A stretch of 64,000 nt of DNA from Rhodopseudomonas palustris. GTDB taxonomy: Bacteria > Pseudomonadota > Alphaproteobacteria > Rhizobiales > Xanthobacteraceae. The first letter of the stretch is position 1; each line of letters starts with the position of its first letter. Shown here piece by piece: positions 19,865-30,307 of the stretch. The notes beneath the pieces are model-generated. The model made no database searches and was not told the DNA's origin. It was given only the letters and a program-made list of their open reading frames with translations. The stretch is taken from contig NZ_CP140155.1 of NCBI RefSeq assembly GCF_034479375.1, forward strand, positions 5,122,501-5,186,500, read 5' to 3'. The position numbers were made by a program, and so were the translations under genes.

Positions 19865-20680
19865 CTAGCGGCCTTCGAAGCGGGCCTCGCGCTTCTCCAT
19901 GAAGGCCGCGATGCCTTCCTTCATGTCCTGCGTCTTGAACAGCGGCAGCAGTTGCAAATACACGTGATGGACGTGGTCGGGGAAGGTCTCGTTGAGGCCG
20001 ATCCGCATCATCCGCTTGGCGGCCTGCACCGCGAGCGGCGCGTTGCCGGCGATCTCCTTGGCGACCGCGCGGGCGCGGCCCATCAGCTCGGCATCGGGCA
20101 CCACTTCGTTGGCGAGGCCCCATTCGAGGCTTTCGCGTGCGCTCAATGTGCGGCCGGTGAAGATCAGCTCCGCCGCCTTCGCCCAGCCGATCATCCGCGG
20201 CAGAAACCAGGTGCCGCCGCTCTCCGGCACCACGCCGCGCTTGACGAAAGCGGCGGCGAGCTTGGCCGACTCCGCCATGATGCGGATGTCGCAGCCGAGC
20301 GCGGTGTCCATGCCGTAGCCGGCGGCGCCGCCGTTGACGGCGCAGATCGTGGGCTTGTCCATCGCCTGCAGCACGGTCGGCGGTGTGCTGCGCAGGTCGA
20401 GCGTGGTCGGCGACGACGCCGCGCTGAGCCCTTCGTCGCCGCGCTCCTTGCGCAGATCGAGCCCGGCGCAGAACGCGCGGCCATTGCCGGTGAGGATCAC
20501 GCAGCGCACGTCGGCGTCTTCATTGGCCTTGATCAGCAGCGCCGCCAGTGCGTTGAGCATCGGCCCGGAGATGGTGTTCATCCGGTCCGGCGCATTCAGC
20601 GTGATGGTGGCGATGTGATCCTCGACCGCATAGAGCACTTCGCTGGACGCGGTCTGTGGCTGGCGCTTGGTGTCGGTCAT
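19865..20680 (-). CDS. Enoyl-CoA hydratase/isomerase family protein
   Basis: A 271-residue crotonase-fold protein. The oxyanion-hole segments are GNGRAFCAGLDLRKE and ICAVNGGAAGYGMDTALGCD, and the catalytic region is VKRGVVPESGGTWFLPRMIG, with a Glu in the expected place. The C-terminal AFMEKREARFEGR is typical of hydratases acting in fatty or aromatic acyl-CoA degradation. The ATG at 20680 is preceded by AAGGAGGA. The exact substrate is not determinable; the next gene on the strand upstream is an unrelated FMN enzyme. Confidence 0.87.
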   Translation of the reverse strand: MTDTKRQPQTASSEVLYAVEDHIATITLNAPDRMNTISGPMLNALAALLIKANEDADVRCVILTGNGRAFCAGLDLRKERGDEGLSAASSPTTLDLRSTPPTVLQAMDKPTICAVNGGAAGYGMDTALGCDIRIMAESAKLAAAFVKRGVVPESGGTWFLPRMIGWAKAAELIFTGRTLSARESLEWGLANEVVPDAELMGRARAVAKEIAGNAPLAVQAAKRMMRIGLNETFPDHVHHVYLQLLPLFKTQDMKEGIAAFMEKREARFEGR

Positions 20681-20730
20681 GACGTCCTCCTTGTTGTTAT
20701 TTGTTGTTGATTGTTAGTTTTCTGCCGCCT

Positions 20731-20820
20731 CGTCATTGCGAGGAGGCGAAGCCGACGAAGCAATCCAGCTCCTTGCACGGGGTTCCTGGATTGCTTCGCC
20801 TTCGGCTCGCAATGACGAGT
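20731..20820. repeat. Palindromic repeat (TCATTGCGAGGAGGCGAAGC family)
   Basis: TCATTGCGAGGAGGCGAAGC at one end and GCCTTCGGCTCGCAATGACG at the other, enclosing GAAGCAATCCAG..CTGGATTGCTTC. A typical long inverted repeat of this group; only this copy is in the window. Confidence 0.8.
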
Positions 20821-20843
20821 GGCGAGCTGTGTTTGCTGGCCGC

Positions 20844-21983
20844 TCAGTCCGCCAGCACCTTCTCGTCGATCTGGTTGATCGAATTGACGCCGCACAGGCC
20901 CATCGTGGTCGACAGTTCGGCGCGGATGATGTCGATCGCCTTGGCGACGCCCGGTCCGCCGAACGCGCCGAGGCCGTAGATGTAGGCGCGGCCGATCATG
21001 CAGCTACGCGCGCCGAGCGCCAGCGCCCGCATCACGTCCTGGCCGGAGCGGATGCCGCCGTCGAACATCACCTCGATATGCGAGCCGACGGTGTGGACGA
21101 TCTCCGGCAGCACTTCGATCGACGACGGCGCGCCGTCGAGCTGGCGGCCGCCATGGTTCGACACCACCAGCGCCTCGGCGCCGACCTTCACCGCCTCGCG
21201 GGCGTCCTCGACGTCGAGGATGCCCTTGATGATCAGCTTGCCGGGCCAGATCGAACGGATCCAGTCGATGTCCTTCCAGCTCAGCGCAGGGTCGAATTGC
21301 GACGCCACCCAGGCCGACACCGAGCCGAGATCCTTGGAGCCGGGCAGATGGCCGGCGATATTGCCGAAGTTGCGGCTCTTGCCGCGCATGATGCCCTTGA
21401 CCCAGTTCGGCTTGGTCGCGATGTCGAGCACGTTCTTCAGCTTGAACAGCTCGGGCGGCACCGACATGCCGTTCTTGATGTCCTGATGCCGCTGGCCGAT
21501 CACCTGCAGGTCGACGGTCAGCACCAGCGCGCTGCACTTGGCCGCGATCGCGCGTTCGATCAACGCCTTGACGAAGCCGCGGTCCTTCATGACGTAAAGC
21601 TGAAACCAGAACGGCTTGTCGACATTGGCGGCGACGTCCTCGATCGAGCAGATCGACATCGTCGACAGCGTGTAGGGGATGCCGGCGGCCTGGGCGGCGC
21701 GGCAGGCGTGGATCTCGCCGTCGCCAAATTGCATGCCGGTGGAGCCGACCGGCGCCAGGATCAGCGGCATCGCCGCCTTTTCGCCGATGATGGTGGTGGA
21801 CAGATCGCGCTTCGAGATGTCGACCAGGATGCGCTGGCGGAACTTGATCCGCTTCAGGTCGTCGACATTGGCGCGGAGCGTTTCCTCGGCGTAGGAGCCG
21901 TGGTCGACATAGTCGAAGAACATCTTCGGCACCCGCCGCCTGTGGATCTGGCGAAGGTCCTCGATGCAGGTGATGGTTTTCAT
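20844..21983 (-). CDS. lldD: FMN-dependent alpha-hydroxy acid dehydrogenase (L-lactate dehydrogenase-like)
   Basis: A 379-residue TIM-barrel flavoenzyme that oxidises L-lactate or another 2-hydroxy acid and passes electrons to quinone. Landmarks are FDYVDHGSYAEETLRAN, PLILAPVGSTGM, the FMN-binding LVLTVDLQVIGQRHQD and the catalytic SNHGGRQLDGAPSS, which holds the His and the nearby Arg. LALGARSCMIGRAYIYGLGA closes the barrel. The length matches LldD. The ATG at 21983 was chosen because family members open with MKTITCIEDLR-like sequence; the upstream frame is Arg-rich. A mandelate or glycolate substrate cannot be excluded. Confidence 0.87.
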   Translation of the reverse strand: MKTITCIEDLRQIHRRRVPKMFFDYVDHGSYAEETLRANVDDLKRIKFRQRILVDISKRDLSTTIIGEKAAMPLILAPVGSTGMQFGDGEIHACRAAQAAGIPYTLSTMSICSIEDVAANVDKPFWFQLYVMKDRGFVKALIERAIAAKCSALVLTVDLQVIGQRHQDIKNGMSVPPELFKLKNVLDIATKPNWVKGIMRGKSRNFGNIAGHLPGSKDLGSVSAWVASQFDPALSWKDIDWIRSIWPGKLIIKGILDVEDAREAVKVGAEALVVSNHGGRQLDGAPSSIEVLPEIVHTVGSHIEVMFDGGIRSGQDVMRALALGARSCMIGRAYIYGLGAFGGPGVAKAIDIIRAELSTTMGLCGVNSINQIDEKVLAD

Positions 21984-22144
21984 GAACGTCGCCGCCCCCT
22001 GGTACGTTTCTGGCGTCGCGTCCTCTAGCACGCCGCAGCGGCGCGCAACATGGCTCGGAACGCGGTGCCGGCCCGCCGGGGGAACAGCGCTGGTTCCCGC
22101 GCGTTCTTTTGCAGACAACCACCGAATGGAGCAGGAGCAACATC

Positions 22145-22357
22145 ATGGCCGCCACCAAGACCGTCGAAAAAACCGTCGAGAAGACCGTCGAAGAGAAGAC
22201 CGCCGGCACTCCCGTCAAGCACACCAAGGAGGAGAAGGCCGAGCGCGACGACGAGCTCAACGAGGCGCTGGAGGAGTCGTTTCCGGGCTCGGACCCGCTC
22301 AGCGTGACCCAGCCGGCGCCTTCCAAGCCGGATGGCGACAGCAAGCGAAAGAGCTGA
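22145..22357 (+). CDS. Small charged protein with ESFPxSDPxSxTxP tail
   Basis: A 70-residue, highly charged protein. The N-terminal half is a Lys/Glu/Thr-rich run with tandem KTVEKTVEKTVEEKT. The C-terminal half contains ERDDELNEALEESFPGSDPL followed by SVTQPAPSKP. The ESFPxSDP motif recurs in short alphaproteobacterial proteins of unknown function. The ATG at 22145 is preceded by GGAGCAGGAG. It is divergent from the lldD-like gene, and no partner is evident. Confidence 0.7.
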   Translation: MAATKTVEKTVEKTVEEKTAGTPVKHTKEEKAERDDELNEALEESFPGSDPLSVTQPAPSKPDGDSKRKS

Positions 22358-22568
22358 CGAACCCGGCCGATTGCGCCCGGTTTAGTGCTTTATCGCACGT
22401 TTTCAACAACTTGTGCCGCGGCTCGAGGTCCGCGGCGCGTAATCTTTCTTTATATTTTTTGAAGGGGGCCCCAATAGAATGGCCGTATAAGCGGTCTGGC
22501 CATGGCGGCGTGGGCTGGGATTTCGATCGGCTGCACGCACGAGCCGTGGCGAGGCGGGGGAAAATTTC

Positions 22569-23921
<1,353 letters not shown>

Positions 23922-24019
23922 TGATTGCAGTGCGGGACGCGTAGTCCGGCGCATCGGGCCGCAACGCAGCCATCGCGAATTGCGGCTTCCGCCGGCGTCT
24001 CCAGCGTTCTAGTTTCATC

Positions 24020-24050
24020 ACGGCCGGCACGATTGCCGGCCGTCTTTCGT
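24020..24050 (+). terminator. Likely terminator after glmM
   Basis: ACGGCCGGCA (24020-24029), CGAT loop, TGCCGGCCGT (24034-24043), then CTTTCGTT. Ten-pair stem; the T-run is interrupted, so termination may be partial. Confidence 0.7.
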
Positions 24051-24103
24051 TGTCGGCCGCCCGGCTCCTCCCCGGCGCCGCAAAACACCCCGGGAACGCC
24101 TCC

Positions 24104-25366
24104 GTGAACAAGCCTGTCGCCGTCGATGTGGATATCGCCGCTCCGGTCACCACGCCGGATCTGGCGTTGCCGAAGACCACCGCGCCCGCGCCGCCGCCCG
24201 CCGGGCCGGCCTATGTCGTGCTCGGCGGCATCAGCTTCTCGCATTTCCTCAACGACACCATGCAGTCGCTGATCCCGTCGGTGTATCCGATCCTGAAGGC
24301 GAACTACGCGCTCGACTTCGGCCAGATCGGACTGATCACGCTGGCGTTCCAGTTCACCGCCTCGCTGCTGCAGCCGGTGGTCGGCCACATGACCGACAAG
24401 AAGGCGCAGCCGTTCTCGCTGGCGATCGGCATGGGCTCGACCTTCTTCGGCCTGCTGCTGCTCAGCGTCGCCCATTCCTATGCGGTGATCCTGATCGCCG
24501 CGGCGATGATCGGGCTCGGCTCGGCGGTGTTTCATCCTGAATCGGCGCGGATCGCGCGGCTCGCCTCCGGCGGGCGCTACGGCATGGCGCAGTCGGTGTT
24601 CCAGGTCGGCGGCAATGTCGGCACCGCGCTCGGCCCGGTGCTGGCGGCGCTGATCGTGGTGCCGTTCGGGCAGGGCTCGATCGGCTGGTTCTCGTCGATC
24701 GCCTTCGTCGCCATTATCGTGCTGTGGCGGATCGGCCTGTGGTACAAGCCGCAGGTCGCCGCCAAGAAGAAGATGGTGGTGAAGGCGCACCCCGATGCGC
24801 CCGGCCGGCGGCGGGTGATGGTCGCGCTCGTCGTGCTGGTGGCGCTGCTGTTTTCCAAGCAGCTTTATATGTCCAGCCTGTCGAGCTACTACACCTTCTA
24901 CCTGATCGAGAAGTTCCAGGTCTCGACCCAGACCGCGCAGATGTTCTTGTTCATCTTCCTCGCCGCCACCGCGGCCGGGGTGTTCTTCGGCGGCCCGCTC
25001 GGCGATCGCTTCGGCCGCCGCTACGTGATCTGGTTCTCGATCCTTGGCACGCTGCCGTTCACGCTGGCGCTGCCCTATGTCGGGCTCACCGGCAGCGCGG
25101 TGCTGACGGTGTTCATCGGCTTCATCCTGGCGTCGGCGACGCCGGCGATCATCGTGTTCGCGCAGGAACTGATGCCGCACCGCTTCGGCATGATCTCGGG
25201 CCTGTTCTTCGGCTTCGCCTTCGGCATCGGCGGTCTCGGCGCCGCGGCGCTGGGCGAGGTCGCCGATCGTCACGGCATCGATTTCGTCTATCAGGTCTGC
25301 TCGTTCCTGCCGGTGCTGGGCCTGCTCGCCGTGCTGCTGCCGAAGATGCCGCGCCACGCCCATTGA
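24104..25366 (+). CDS. MFS exporter, fosmidomycin-resistance (Fsr) type
   Basis: A 420-residue inner-membrane protein with twelve predicted helices. The Fsr subgroup is suggested by SFSHFLNDTMQSLIPSVYPI in the first helix, the motif-A loop VVGHMTDKK and the FHPESARIARLASGGRYGMA segment. The second half repeats the fold, with GPLGDRFGRRYVIW as the matching loop. Fsr proteins export fosmidomycin and related small molecules; the natural substrate is unknown. The start is taken as the GTG at 24104, which leaves a 40-residue cytoplasmic leader before helix 1. Confidence 0.85.
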   Translation: MNKPVAVDVDIAAPVTTPDLALPKTTAPAPPPAGPAYVVLGGISFSHFLNDTMQSLIPSVYPILKANYALDFGQIGLITLAFQFTASLLQPVVGHMTDKKAQPFSLAIGMGSTFFGLLLLSVAHSYAVILIAAAMIGLGSAVFHPESARIARLASGGRYGMAQSVFQVGGNVGTALGPVLAALIVVPFGQGSIGWFSSIAFVAIIVLWRIGLWYKPQVAAKKKMVVKAHPDAPGRRRVMVALVVLVALLFSKQLYMSSLSSYYTFYLIEKFQVSTQTAQMFLFIFLAATAAGVFFGGPLGDRFGRRYVIWFSILGTLPFTLALPYVGLTGSAVLTVFIGFILASATPAIIVFAQELMPHRFGMISGLFFGFAFGIGGLGAAALGEVADRHGIDFVYQVCSFLPVLGLLAVLLPKMPRHAH

Positions 25367-25446
25367 GGTGCGGTAGAGACGCCCGCCATCACGTCTCCTC
25401 GCCGCGTGGCGGGCCATCGTAGATGAAAGTTCGCGGCCGCTGCATC

Positions 25447-25620
25447 GATCACCCTCCCCTGGAGGGGGAGGGTCGCTCGCGTGAGCGAGCGGGGTGGGGT
25501 GGCGAAGAGTTCATCCGCCGTGCCGCGGCTTATCCGCCGTGCCCGCGGCTCACCCCACCCCGGCCCCCAGCCCGCTGAGCGGGCTGCGTGCCGACCCTCC
25601 CCCTCAAGGGGAGGGTGAAA
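25447..25620. repeat. Dispersed repeat D, copy 1
   Basis: CACCCTCCCCTGGAGGGGGA at the left and CCCTCAAGGGGAGGGTGAAA at the right, enclosing TCGCGTGAGCGAGCGGGGTG and CCGCTGAGCGGG. The other copy lies between serC and serA (32359-32516). In the middle, GCCGTGCCGCGGCTTATCC and GCCGTGCCCGCGGCTCACC form an imperfect direct duplication. Confidence 0.8.
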
Positions 25621-25782
25621 ACAGCTCCGCTCACCGAATGGTCCACGTTGGCCCGGCGCGGCCCGACCGCTGATCATCGTCAAGGATTTGTTAGTGACTA
25701 TGAACGCGCGAGCACGCCGCGCGGCGAATGCGTAGTTCCAAAAACGATCGTCGTCACCAAATATCAACCTTAAGAATTAGGG

Positions 25783-25797
25783 TTAAGTCGTGCTTAA
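25783..25797. promoter_or_regulatory. CtrA-type box upstream of the porin gene
   Basis: TTAA-N7-TTAA (TTAAGTCGTGCTTAA). On the minus strand it continues as TTAAC, giving the full CtrA consensus TTAA-N7-TTAAC. It lies 81 bases before the start of the Omp25-like gene, in a locally AT-rich stretch. Match to consensus is seen; binding is inferred. Confidence 0.5.
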
Positions 25798-25877
25798 GGA
25801 ATTGCTGGCATCGTTCAACCATAGGTTTCCGGGTGTGGGGCCTCCGTAACTCATCATTGGACCAGAGGACGAAGCCA

Positions 25878-26720
25878 ATGCGTAGCGTGAAAATGATTCT
25901 GGCCGCCGGAGCGGCTTCGATGGTTTGCTCGGCGGCCGTGGCCGCGGATATGCCGATCGCCCCCCCGCCGGCCTACGCGCCGCCGCCGGTCGAGGATTTC
26001 GGCGGCTGGTATCTGCGCGGCGATATCGGATTCAGCAACCAGCAGGTCAAGGATCTGCGCTACGGGCGCGAGTCGGCCTATTCGCAGTTGACCTCGTTCG
26101 ATCAGCAGACGTCTTTCGATGCGGCCGGCATCTACGGCGTCGGCGTCGGCTATCAGTTCAACAACTGGTTCCGCGCCGATGTCGTCGGTCAGTATCGCGG
26201 TAATTCCAACTTCAAGGGCACCGATCGCTTCACCGGCACCTCCGGCGGCGTCGCGTATAACGGCATCGACAATTACGGCGCCAGCAAATCCGAATGGCTG
26301 GTGATGGCGAACGGCTATGTCGATCTCGGCACCTGGTGGTGCGTGACGCCGTTCATCGGCGCCGGCGTCGGCGCCGCCCGCGTCACCATGGCGAACTTCA
26401 CCGACACCGGCATCAACAATCTGCCGTTCTCGACCACCAGCTTCGCGAGTGCGCCGACGGCGTCGAAGTGGAACCTGGCCTGGGCGCTCCACACCGGTCT
26501 CGCCTACAAGGTCAATCCGAACCTGACGCTCGAACTCGCCTACAGCTATCTCAATCTCGGCGACGGCTACACCGGTGCGCTCTCGGATTTCACCGGCAGG
26601 ACCACGAACAACAGCTTCAAGTTCAAGGACATCACCTCGCACGACGTCAAGGTGGGCGTCCGCTGGAATCTCGACTCCGCCCCGGCCTACTACCCGCCGC
26701 CGCTGATGCGCAAGGGCTGA
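25878..26720 (+). CDS. Omp25/Omp31-like outer membrane beta-barrel protein 1
   Basis: A 280-residue outer membrane protein. The signal peptide is followed by ADMPIAPPPAYAPPPVEDFG, a Pro-rich leader common in this family. The body shows alternating strands with FGGWYLRGDIGFSNQQ, IYGVGVGYQFNNWFRADV, GYVDLGTWWCVTPFIGAGVG and LTLELAYSYLNLGDGY, and the last strand is DVKVGVRWNLD. It belongs to the eight-stranded Omp25/Omp31 group of rhizobiales, which stabilises the outer membrane. It lacks the usual terminal Phe, ending instead APAYYPPPLMRKG. A terminator follows. Confidence 0.88.
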   Translation: MRSVKMILAAGAASMVCSAAVAADMPIAPPPAYAPPPVEDFGGWYLRGDIGFSNQQVKDLRYGRESAYSQLTSFDQQTSFDAAGIYGVGVGYQFNNWFRADVVGQYRGNSNFKGTDRFTGTSGGVAYNGIDNYGASKSEWLVMANGYVDLGTWWCVTPFIGAGVGAARVTMANFTDTGINNLPFSTTSFASAPTASKWNLAWALHTGLAYKVNPNLTLELAYSYLNLGDGYTGALSDFTGRTTNNSFKFKDITSHDVKVGVRWNLDSAPAYYPPPLMRKG

Positions 26721-26746
26721 ACCAAGTACCTGTCTTAAGATGTCTT

Positions 26747-26780
26747 AACGGCGCGGGAGCTTCCCGCGCCGTTTTGTTTT
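26747..26780 (+). terminator. Rho-independent terminator after porin 1
   Basis: AACGGCGCGGGAG (26747-26759), one-base loop region, then TTCCCGCGCCGTT and TTGTTTTG. Stem of about twelve pairs with a T-rich tail. Confidence 0.9.
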
Positions 26781-26862
26781 GCGTAGAGACGACGAAAACA
26801 ACGATTGATTAAGGTTAACAGGCGATGATCGTCGCGTGATCGAGAGTTCAAGGAGCGTGGTG

Positions 26863-27660
26863 ATGCGTCGAGTTCTGATTGCGGCGATTGCGATGACGGC
26901 GGCGGCGCACGGCGCACAGGCGGCCGACATGCCGGAGTTCGGCGCGCTCCGCGGCGCGATGGTCGATACGCCCCGCGGCGTGGTCGACTGGCAGGGCTTC
27001 TATGTCGGCGGACAGGCCGGCTACGGCGCCTCCGACATGGACTTCACCAATTCGACCCAGGGAGCCGTGGCGAACCTGCTGACCAACACGGTGATCGAAA
27101 ACACCATGGGCGTCTCGAGCTGGCCGGTGCTCGGCAAGTCGTCGTCGCGCGGCCAGGGTTGGGGCGGCTTCGTCGGCTACAACGCGCAGTGGGACGACGT
27201 CGTGCTCGGCATCGAAGCCAACTACATGCACGGAAGCTTCGGCGGCTCCACCTCCGGATACATGGGGCGGATCTTCTCGACCGGCGGCGTGACCTACGAC
27301 GTCGACTACAACTCCGCGGCCTCGATCAAGGTCAACGACGTCGGCTCGGCCCGGCTGCGCGCCGGCTGGGTGATCGGCAGCTTCCTGCCTTATGCGTTCG
27401 GCGGCGTCGCGCTCGGCCAGGCCGACATCATCCGCACCGCGACCATCTCGGGGACCCAGGGTGGGGCCGCTTTCACGCCGCTCACTTCGAGCCAGATTCA
27501 GAACAGCCACTTCATCTACGGCTATTCGGCCGGCCTCGGCGTCGACATGATGCTGTATCGCGGCCTGTTCATGCGCGCGGAGTGGGAGTACCAGAAGTTC
27601 GCCGCGCCGATCAACACGTCGGTCTCCACCGTTCGCGCCGGCGTCGGCTACAAGTTCTGA
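26863..27660 (+). CDS. Omp25-like outer membrane beta-barrel protein 2
   Basis: A 265-residue outer membrane protein with a signal peptide (RRVLIAAIAMTAAAHGAQAA). The barrel shows VDWQGFYVGGQAGYGASDMD, GWGGFVGYNAQWDDVVLGIE, SARLRAGWVIGSFLPYAFGG and the closing VRAGVGYKF with the C-terminal Phe expected for BAM recognition. It is related in fold to the preceding gene but not a recent duplicate. The ATG at 26863 follows AAGGAG; a GTG at 26836 would lengthen the signal peptide. The terminator between the two genes argues for separate transcription. Confidence 0.88.
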   Translation: MRRVLIAAIAMTAAAHGAQAADMPEFGALRGAMVDTPRGVVDWQGFYVGGQAGYGASDMDFTNSTQGAVANLLTNTVIENTMGVSSWPVLGKSSSRGQGWGGFVGYNAQWDDVVLGIEANYMHGSFGGSTSGYMGRIFSTGGVTYDVDYNSAASIKVNDVGSARLRAGWVIGSFLPYAFGGVALGQADIIRTATISGTQGGAAFTPLTSSQIQNSHFIYGYSAGLGVDMMLYRGLFMRAEWEYQKFAAPINTSVSTVRAGVGYKF

Positions 27661-27725
27661 TCTCCGCGCGGATTGACGAAGCCGTCCGGCACTGATCGAC
27701 TGCGCCCGCAAACAGGAGCGCGGCG

Positions 27726-28325
27726 GTGGCGATCAGGATCTACGGCGACCTCAATTCCGGCAATTGCCTGAAGGTGAAGTGGGTGTGCGATGCGCTGGCG
27801 TTGCCCTACGAATGGATCGCCGTCGACACGCGGAAGGCCGAGACACGGACGCCGGAATTCCTCGCGCTCAATCCGGCCGGGCAGGTGCCTGTGGTGGTTC
27901 TCGACGACGGCCGGCCGCTGGCGCAGTCCAACGCCATCATCCGCTATCTCGGCCGCGACAGCGATTTTGCACCGCGCGACCCCTATCTCGCCGCCAAGAT
28001 GGACGAGTGGCTGTTCTGGGAGCAGTACAGCCACGAGCCCTACATCGCGGTGTGCCGCTATCAGATGCTGTATCTCGGCAAGCCGGCCTCCGCGCGCGAT
28101 CCGGCTCGCGTCGAACGCGGCCATGCCGCGCTGGCGCTGATGGACAGCCATCTCGCGGCCTCGCCGTTTCTGGTCGGCGATCGGTGCTCGCTCGCCGACG
28201 TCGCGCTGCTGGCCTATACGCGCGTCGCGCCGGAGGGTGGCTTCGCGCTGGACGACTATCCCGCGGTGCGGCGCTGGATCGCCGCAGCCGAACGTGCGCT
28301 CGGCCTGCCGGCGGTGCCCGTCTGA
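27726..28325 (+). CDS. Glutathione S-transferase family protein
   Basis: A 199-residue GST. The N-domain has YGDLNSGNCLKVKWVCDAL, with Ser/Cys at the catalytic turn, then NPAGQVPVVVLDD and the glutathione contact QSNAIIRYL. The C-domain has SLADVALLAYTRVAPEGGF. It differs clearly from the GST at 10975, so the two are not recent copies. It starts at a GTG after ACAGGAG. The substrate is unknown. Confidence 0.87.
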   Translation: MAIRIYGDLNSGNCLKVKWVCDALALPYEWIAVDTRKAETRTPEFLALNPAGQVPVVVLDDGRPLAQSNAIIRYLGRDSDFAPRDPYLAAKMDEWLFWEQYSHEPYIAVCRYQMLYLGKPASARDPARVERGHAALALMDSHLAASPFLVGDRCSLADVALLAYTRVAPEGGFALDDYPAVRRWIAAAERALGLPAVPV

Positions 28326-28503
28326 TCCGGCTTACACCGAGAGCCCGGTTGCATCCCTCGTATTGATACCAATCTGCGGTTTAACCGGAGGGTAATCGCC
28401 TGCCATCCATTGTTTACCCCTGATGAATTAGGAAGTCCCGATTGTAAGGATTGCGGCGCGACGATCACCCAGAATCGTTTCGTCCGCCGGGAGGACACAA
28501 ACA

Positions 28504-29028
28504 ATGGCCAGACCGCCGATCAAGCCGACGGGCATCGAATGCCCGTTCGACGAAGACGAATTGATCGTCTCGAAGACCAACCTCAAGGGTCACATCACCT
28601 ACGCCAACGACGTCTTCATGCGGTTGTCGAAATATCCACGCGACCAGGTGATCGGCGCGCCGCACAGCATGATCCGTCACCCCGACATGCCGCGCACGAT
28701 CTTCAAGCTGCTGTGGGACACCATCCAGGAGAAGAAGGAGATCTTCGCCTATGTGGTGAACATGGCGCGCGACGGCGATCACTACTGGGTGTTCGCGCAC
28801 GTCACGCCGACGCTGGACGCCCAGCACAACGTCATCGGCTTTCACTCCAACCGCCGCAAGCCGGACCGCGCCCAGCTCGCCAAGATCGAGCCGCTCTACG
28901 CGCAATTGCGCGAGGAGGAAAATCGCCACCGCAATGCCAAGGACGGCATGATGAGCGGTTATGCAATGCTGACGGACATGCTGAAGAAGCAGGGTGTGGG
29001 ATATGACGAATTCATCTTCGCTGTCTAA
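28504..29028 (+). CDS. PAS-domain sensor (Aer-like), partner of the next gene
   Basis: A 174-residue cytoplasmic protein consisting of one PAS domain plus a helical tail. Aer-type motifs are [34 protein letters not shown] and [16 protein letters not shown]; in Aer this domain binds FAD and senses redox state. Its last 26 bases overlap the chemoreceptor gene in another reading frame. In many bacteria the same PAS domain is fused to the receptor, so this pair looks like a split Aer. Start: ATG with GGGAGGAC upstream. FAD binding is inferred from the family. Confidence 0.85.
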   Translation: MARPPIKPTGIECPFDEDELIVSKTNLKGHITYANDVFMRLSKYPRDQVIGAPHSMIRHPDMPRTIFKLLWDTIQEKKEIFAYVVNMARDGDHYWVFAHVTPTLDAQHNVIGFHSNRRKPDRAQLAKIEPLYAQLREEENRHRNAKDGMMSGYAMLTDMLKKQGVGYDEFIFAV

Positions 29029-30307
29029 GGCGACGCTGGTTCTGATCGGCGCGATCGTCCTGACGGTCGCGCTCGGCGGCTTGCGATTCTTCGACGGTTC
29101 GCTCGGGCCGTTGTGGGAAGCGCTCGGAACCGCGCTCGTCCTCGGCCTGATGGGCGTTGCCCTGTGGCTGACCAGCCGCGCGACGGCTTCGGTTCGCGAG
29201 GTCGCGACGGTGTGCGAGAGCGCCAAGCACGGCGATCTGGAGGTCCGTGTGATGGGCCGGCGCGACGGCGGCGAAATCGGCCGGGCGCAGGCCGGCATCA
29301 ACGACGCGCTCGACATCATCGACGCGTTCGTGCGCGAGGCCTCGGCGTCGATGGACTATGTCAGTCACGGCAAGACGTTCCGAAAGGTGCTGACCCGCGG
29401 ATTGCCGGGCTCGTTCAGGACCGCCTCGATCACCATCAACAACGCTTCCGACCTGCTGGACAAGAAGGTCCAGGAAGTCGCGCGGGAAGCGCAGTGCTTC
29501 GCAGCCGGCATGGACAACGTCGCCGGCATGCTGGCGACCGCTTCCAGCGGCCTGAGAGCCGATGCCGGTGCGATGTCGACCGCGGCGGAGGAGACCAGCC
29601 GGCAGTCGGTCGGTGTCGCCTCCGGTGCGGAAGAGGCGTCCGCGAACGTGCAGGCGGTGGCGAGTGCGGCGGAGCAATTGACCGCATCGATCGCCGAGAT
29701 CTCCCGGCAAATCCAGATGTCGAGTACCAGCACGCAGCAGGCCGTCGAAGAGTCGGCGCAGACCACGCTCAAGATCAAGAATCTGGCGGACGCGGCGCAG
29801 CGGATCGGCGACGTGGTCAAGCTGATCACCGCGGTCGCTGCGCAGACCAACCTGCTGGCGCTGAACGCGACCATCGAGGCGGCGCGCGCCGGCGAATCCG
29901 GCAAGGGCTTCGCCGTGGTCGCCTCCGAAGTGAAGGCGCTCGCCAGCCAGACCGCGAAAGCGACCGAGGAGATCACCGCCAGCATCGCGGAGATGCAGGC
30001 GATCACCGATCAATCGGTCGAGGCGGTGGATGCGATCAGCCGGCGGATCGGCGAGATCAACACGATCGCCGGCACCATCGCCGCGGCGGTGGAGCAGCAG
30101 GGCGCCGCCACCCGGGAGATCGCCGGCAATGTGCAGCAGGCGTCGGCGGGCACCGCGTCGGTGTCGTCCAATGTGATCGGCATCAGTCACGCCGCTGCGG
30201 ACACCGGCGAGATCGCGGTCCGGGTCAACGGCGTCTCGGGCGAGATCTCCGGTCAGGTGGACAAACTGCGCGCAGAGGTCGAGCGATTCCTCGCCAAGGT
30301 CGCCTGA
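29003..30307 (+). CDS. Methyl-accepting chemotaxis protein without periplasmic sensor
   Basis: A 434-residue chemoreceptor. Two close helices near the N-terminus ([17 protein letters not shown] and [17 protein letters not shown]) are separated by only a short loop, so there is no periplasmic domain. A HAMP-like region follows, then the coiled-coil signalling domain with the hairpin tip [20 protein letters not shown], where CheA and CheW bind. It overlaps the preceding PAS gene by 26 bases, and the two probably act together as an energy-taxis receptor. No CheR-docking pentapeptide is seen at the C-terminus. A GTG at 28994 is an alternative start. Confidence 0.88.
   Translation: MTNSSSLSKATLVLIGAIVLTVALGGLRFFDGSLGPLWEALGTALVLGLMGVALWLTSRATASVREVATVCESAKHGDLEVRVMGRRDGGEIGRAQAGINDALDIIDAFVREASASMDYVSHGKTFRKVLTRGLPGSFRTASITINNASDLLDKKVQEVAREAQCFAAGMDNVAGMLATASSGLRADAGAMSTAAEETSRQSVGVASGAEEASANVQAVASAAEQLTASIAEISRQIQMSSTSTQQAVEESAQTTLKIKNLADAAQRIGDVVKLITAVAAQTNLLALNATIEAARAGESGKGFAVVASEVKALASQTAKATEEITASIAEMQAITDQSVEAVDAISRRIGEINTIAGTIAAAVEQQGAATREIAGNVQQASAGTASVSSNVIGISHAAADTGEIAVRVNGVSGEISGQVDKLRAEVERFLAKVA

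Noticed and set aside
26735..26749. A second CtrA box, TTAAGATGTCTTAAC
   Set aside because: The half-sites are six bases apart instead of seven, and the sequence lies at the end of a gene next to its terminator.
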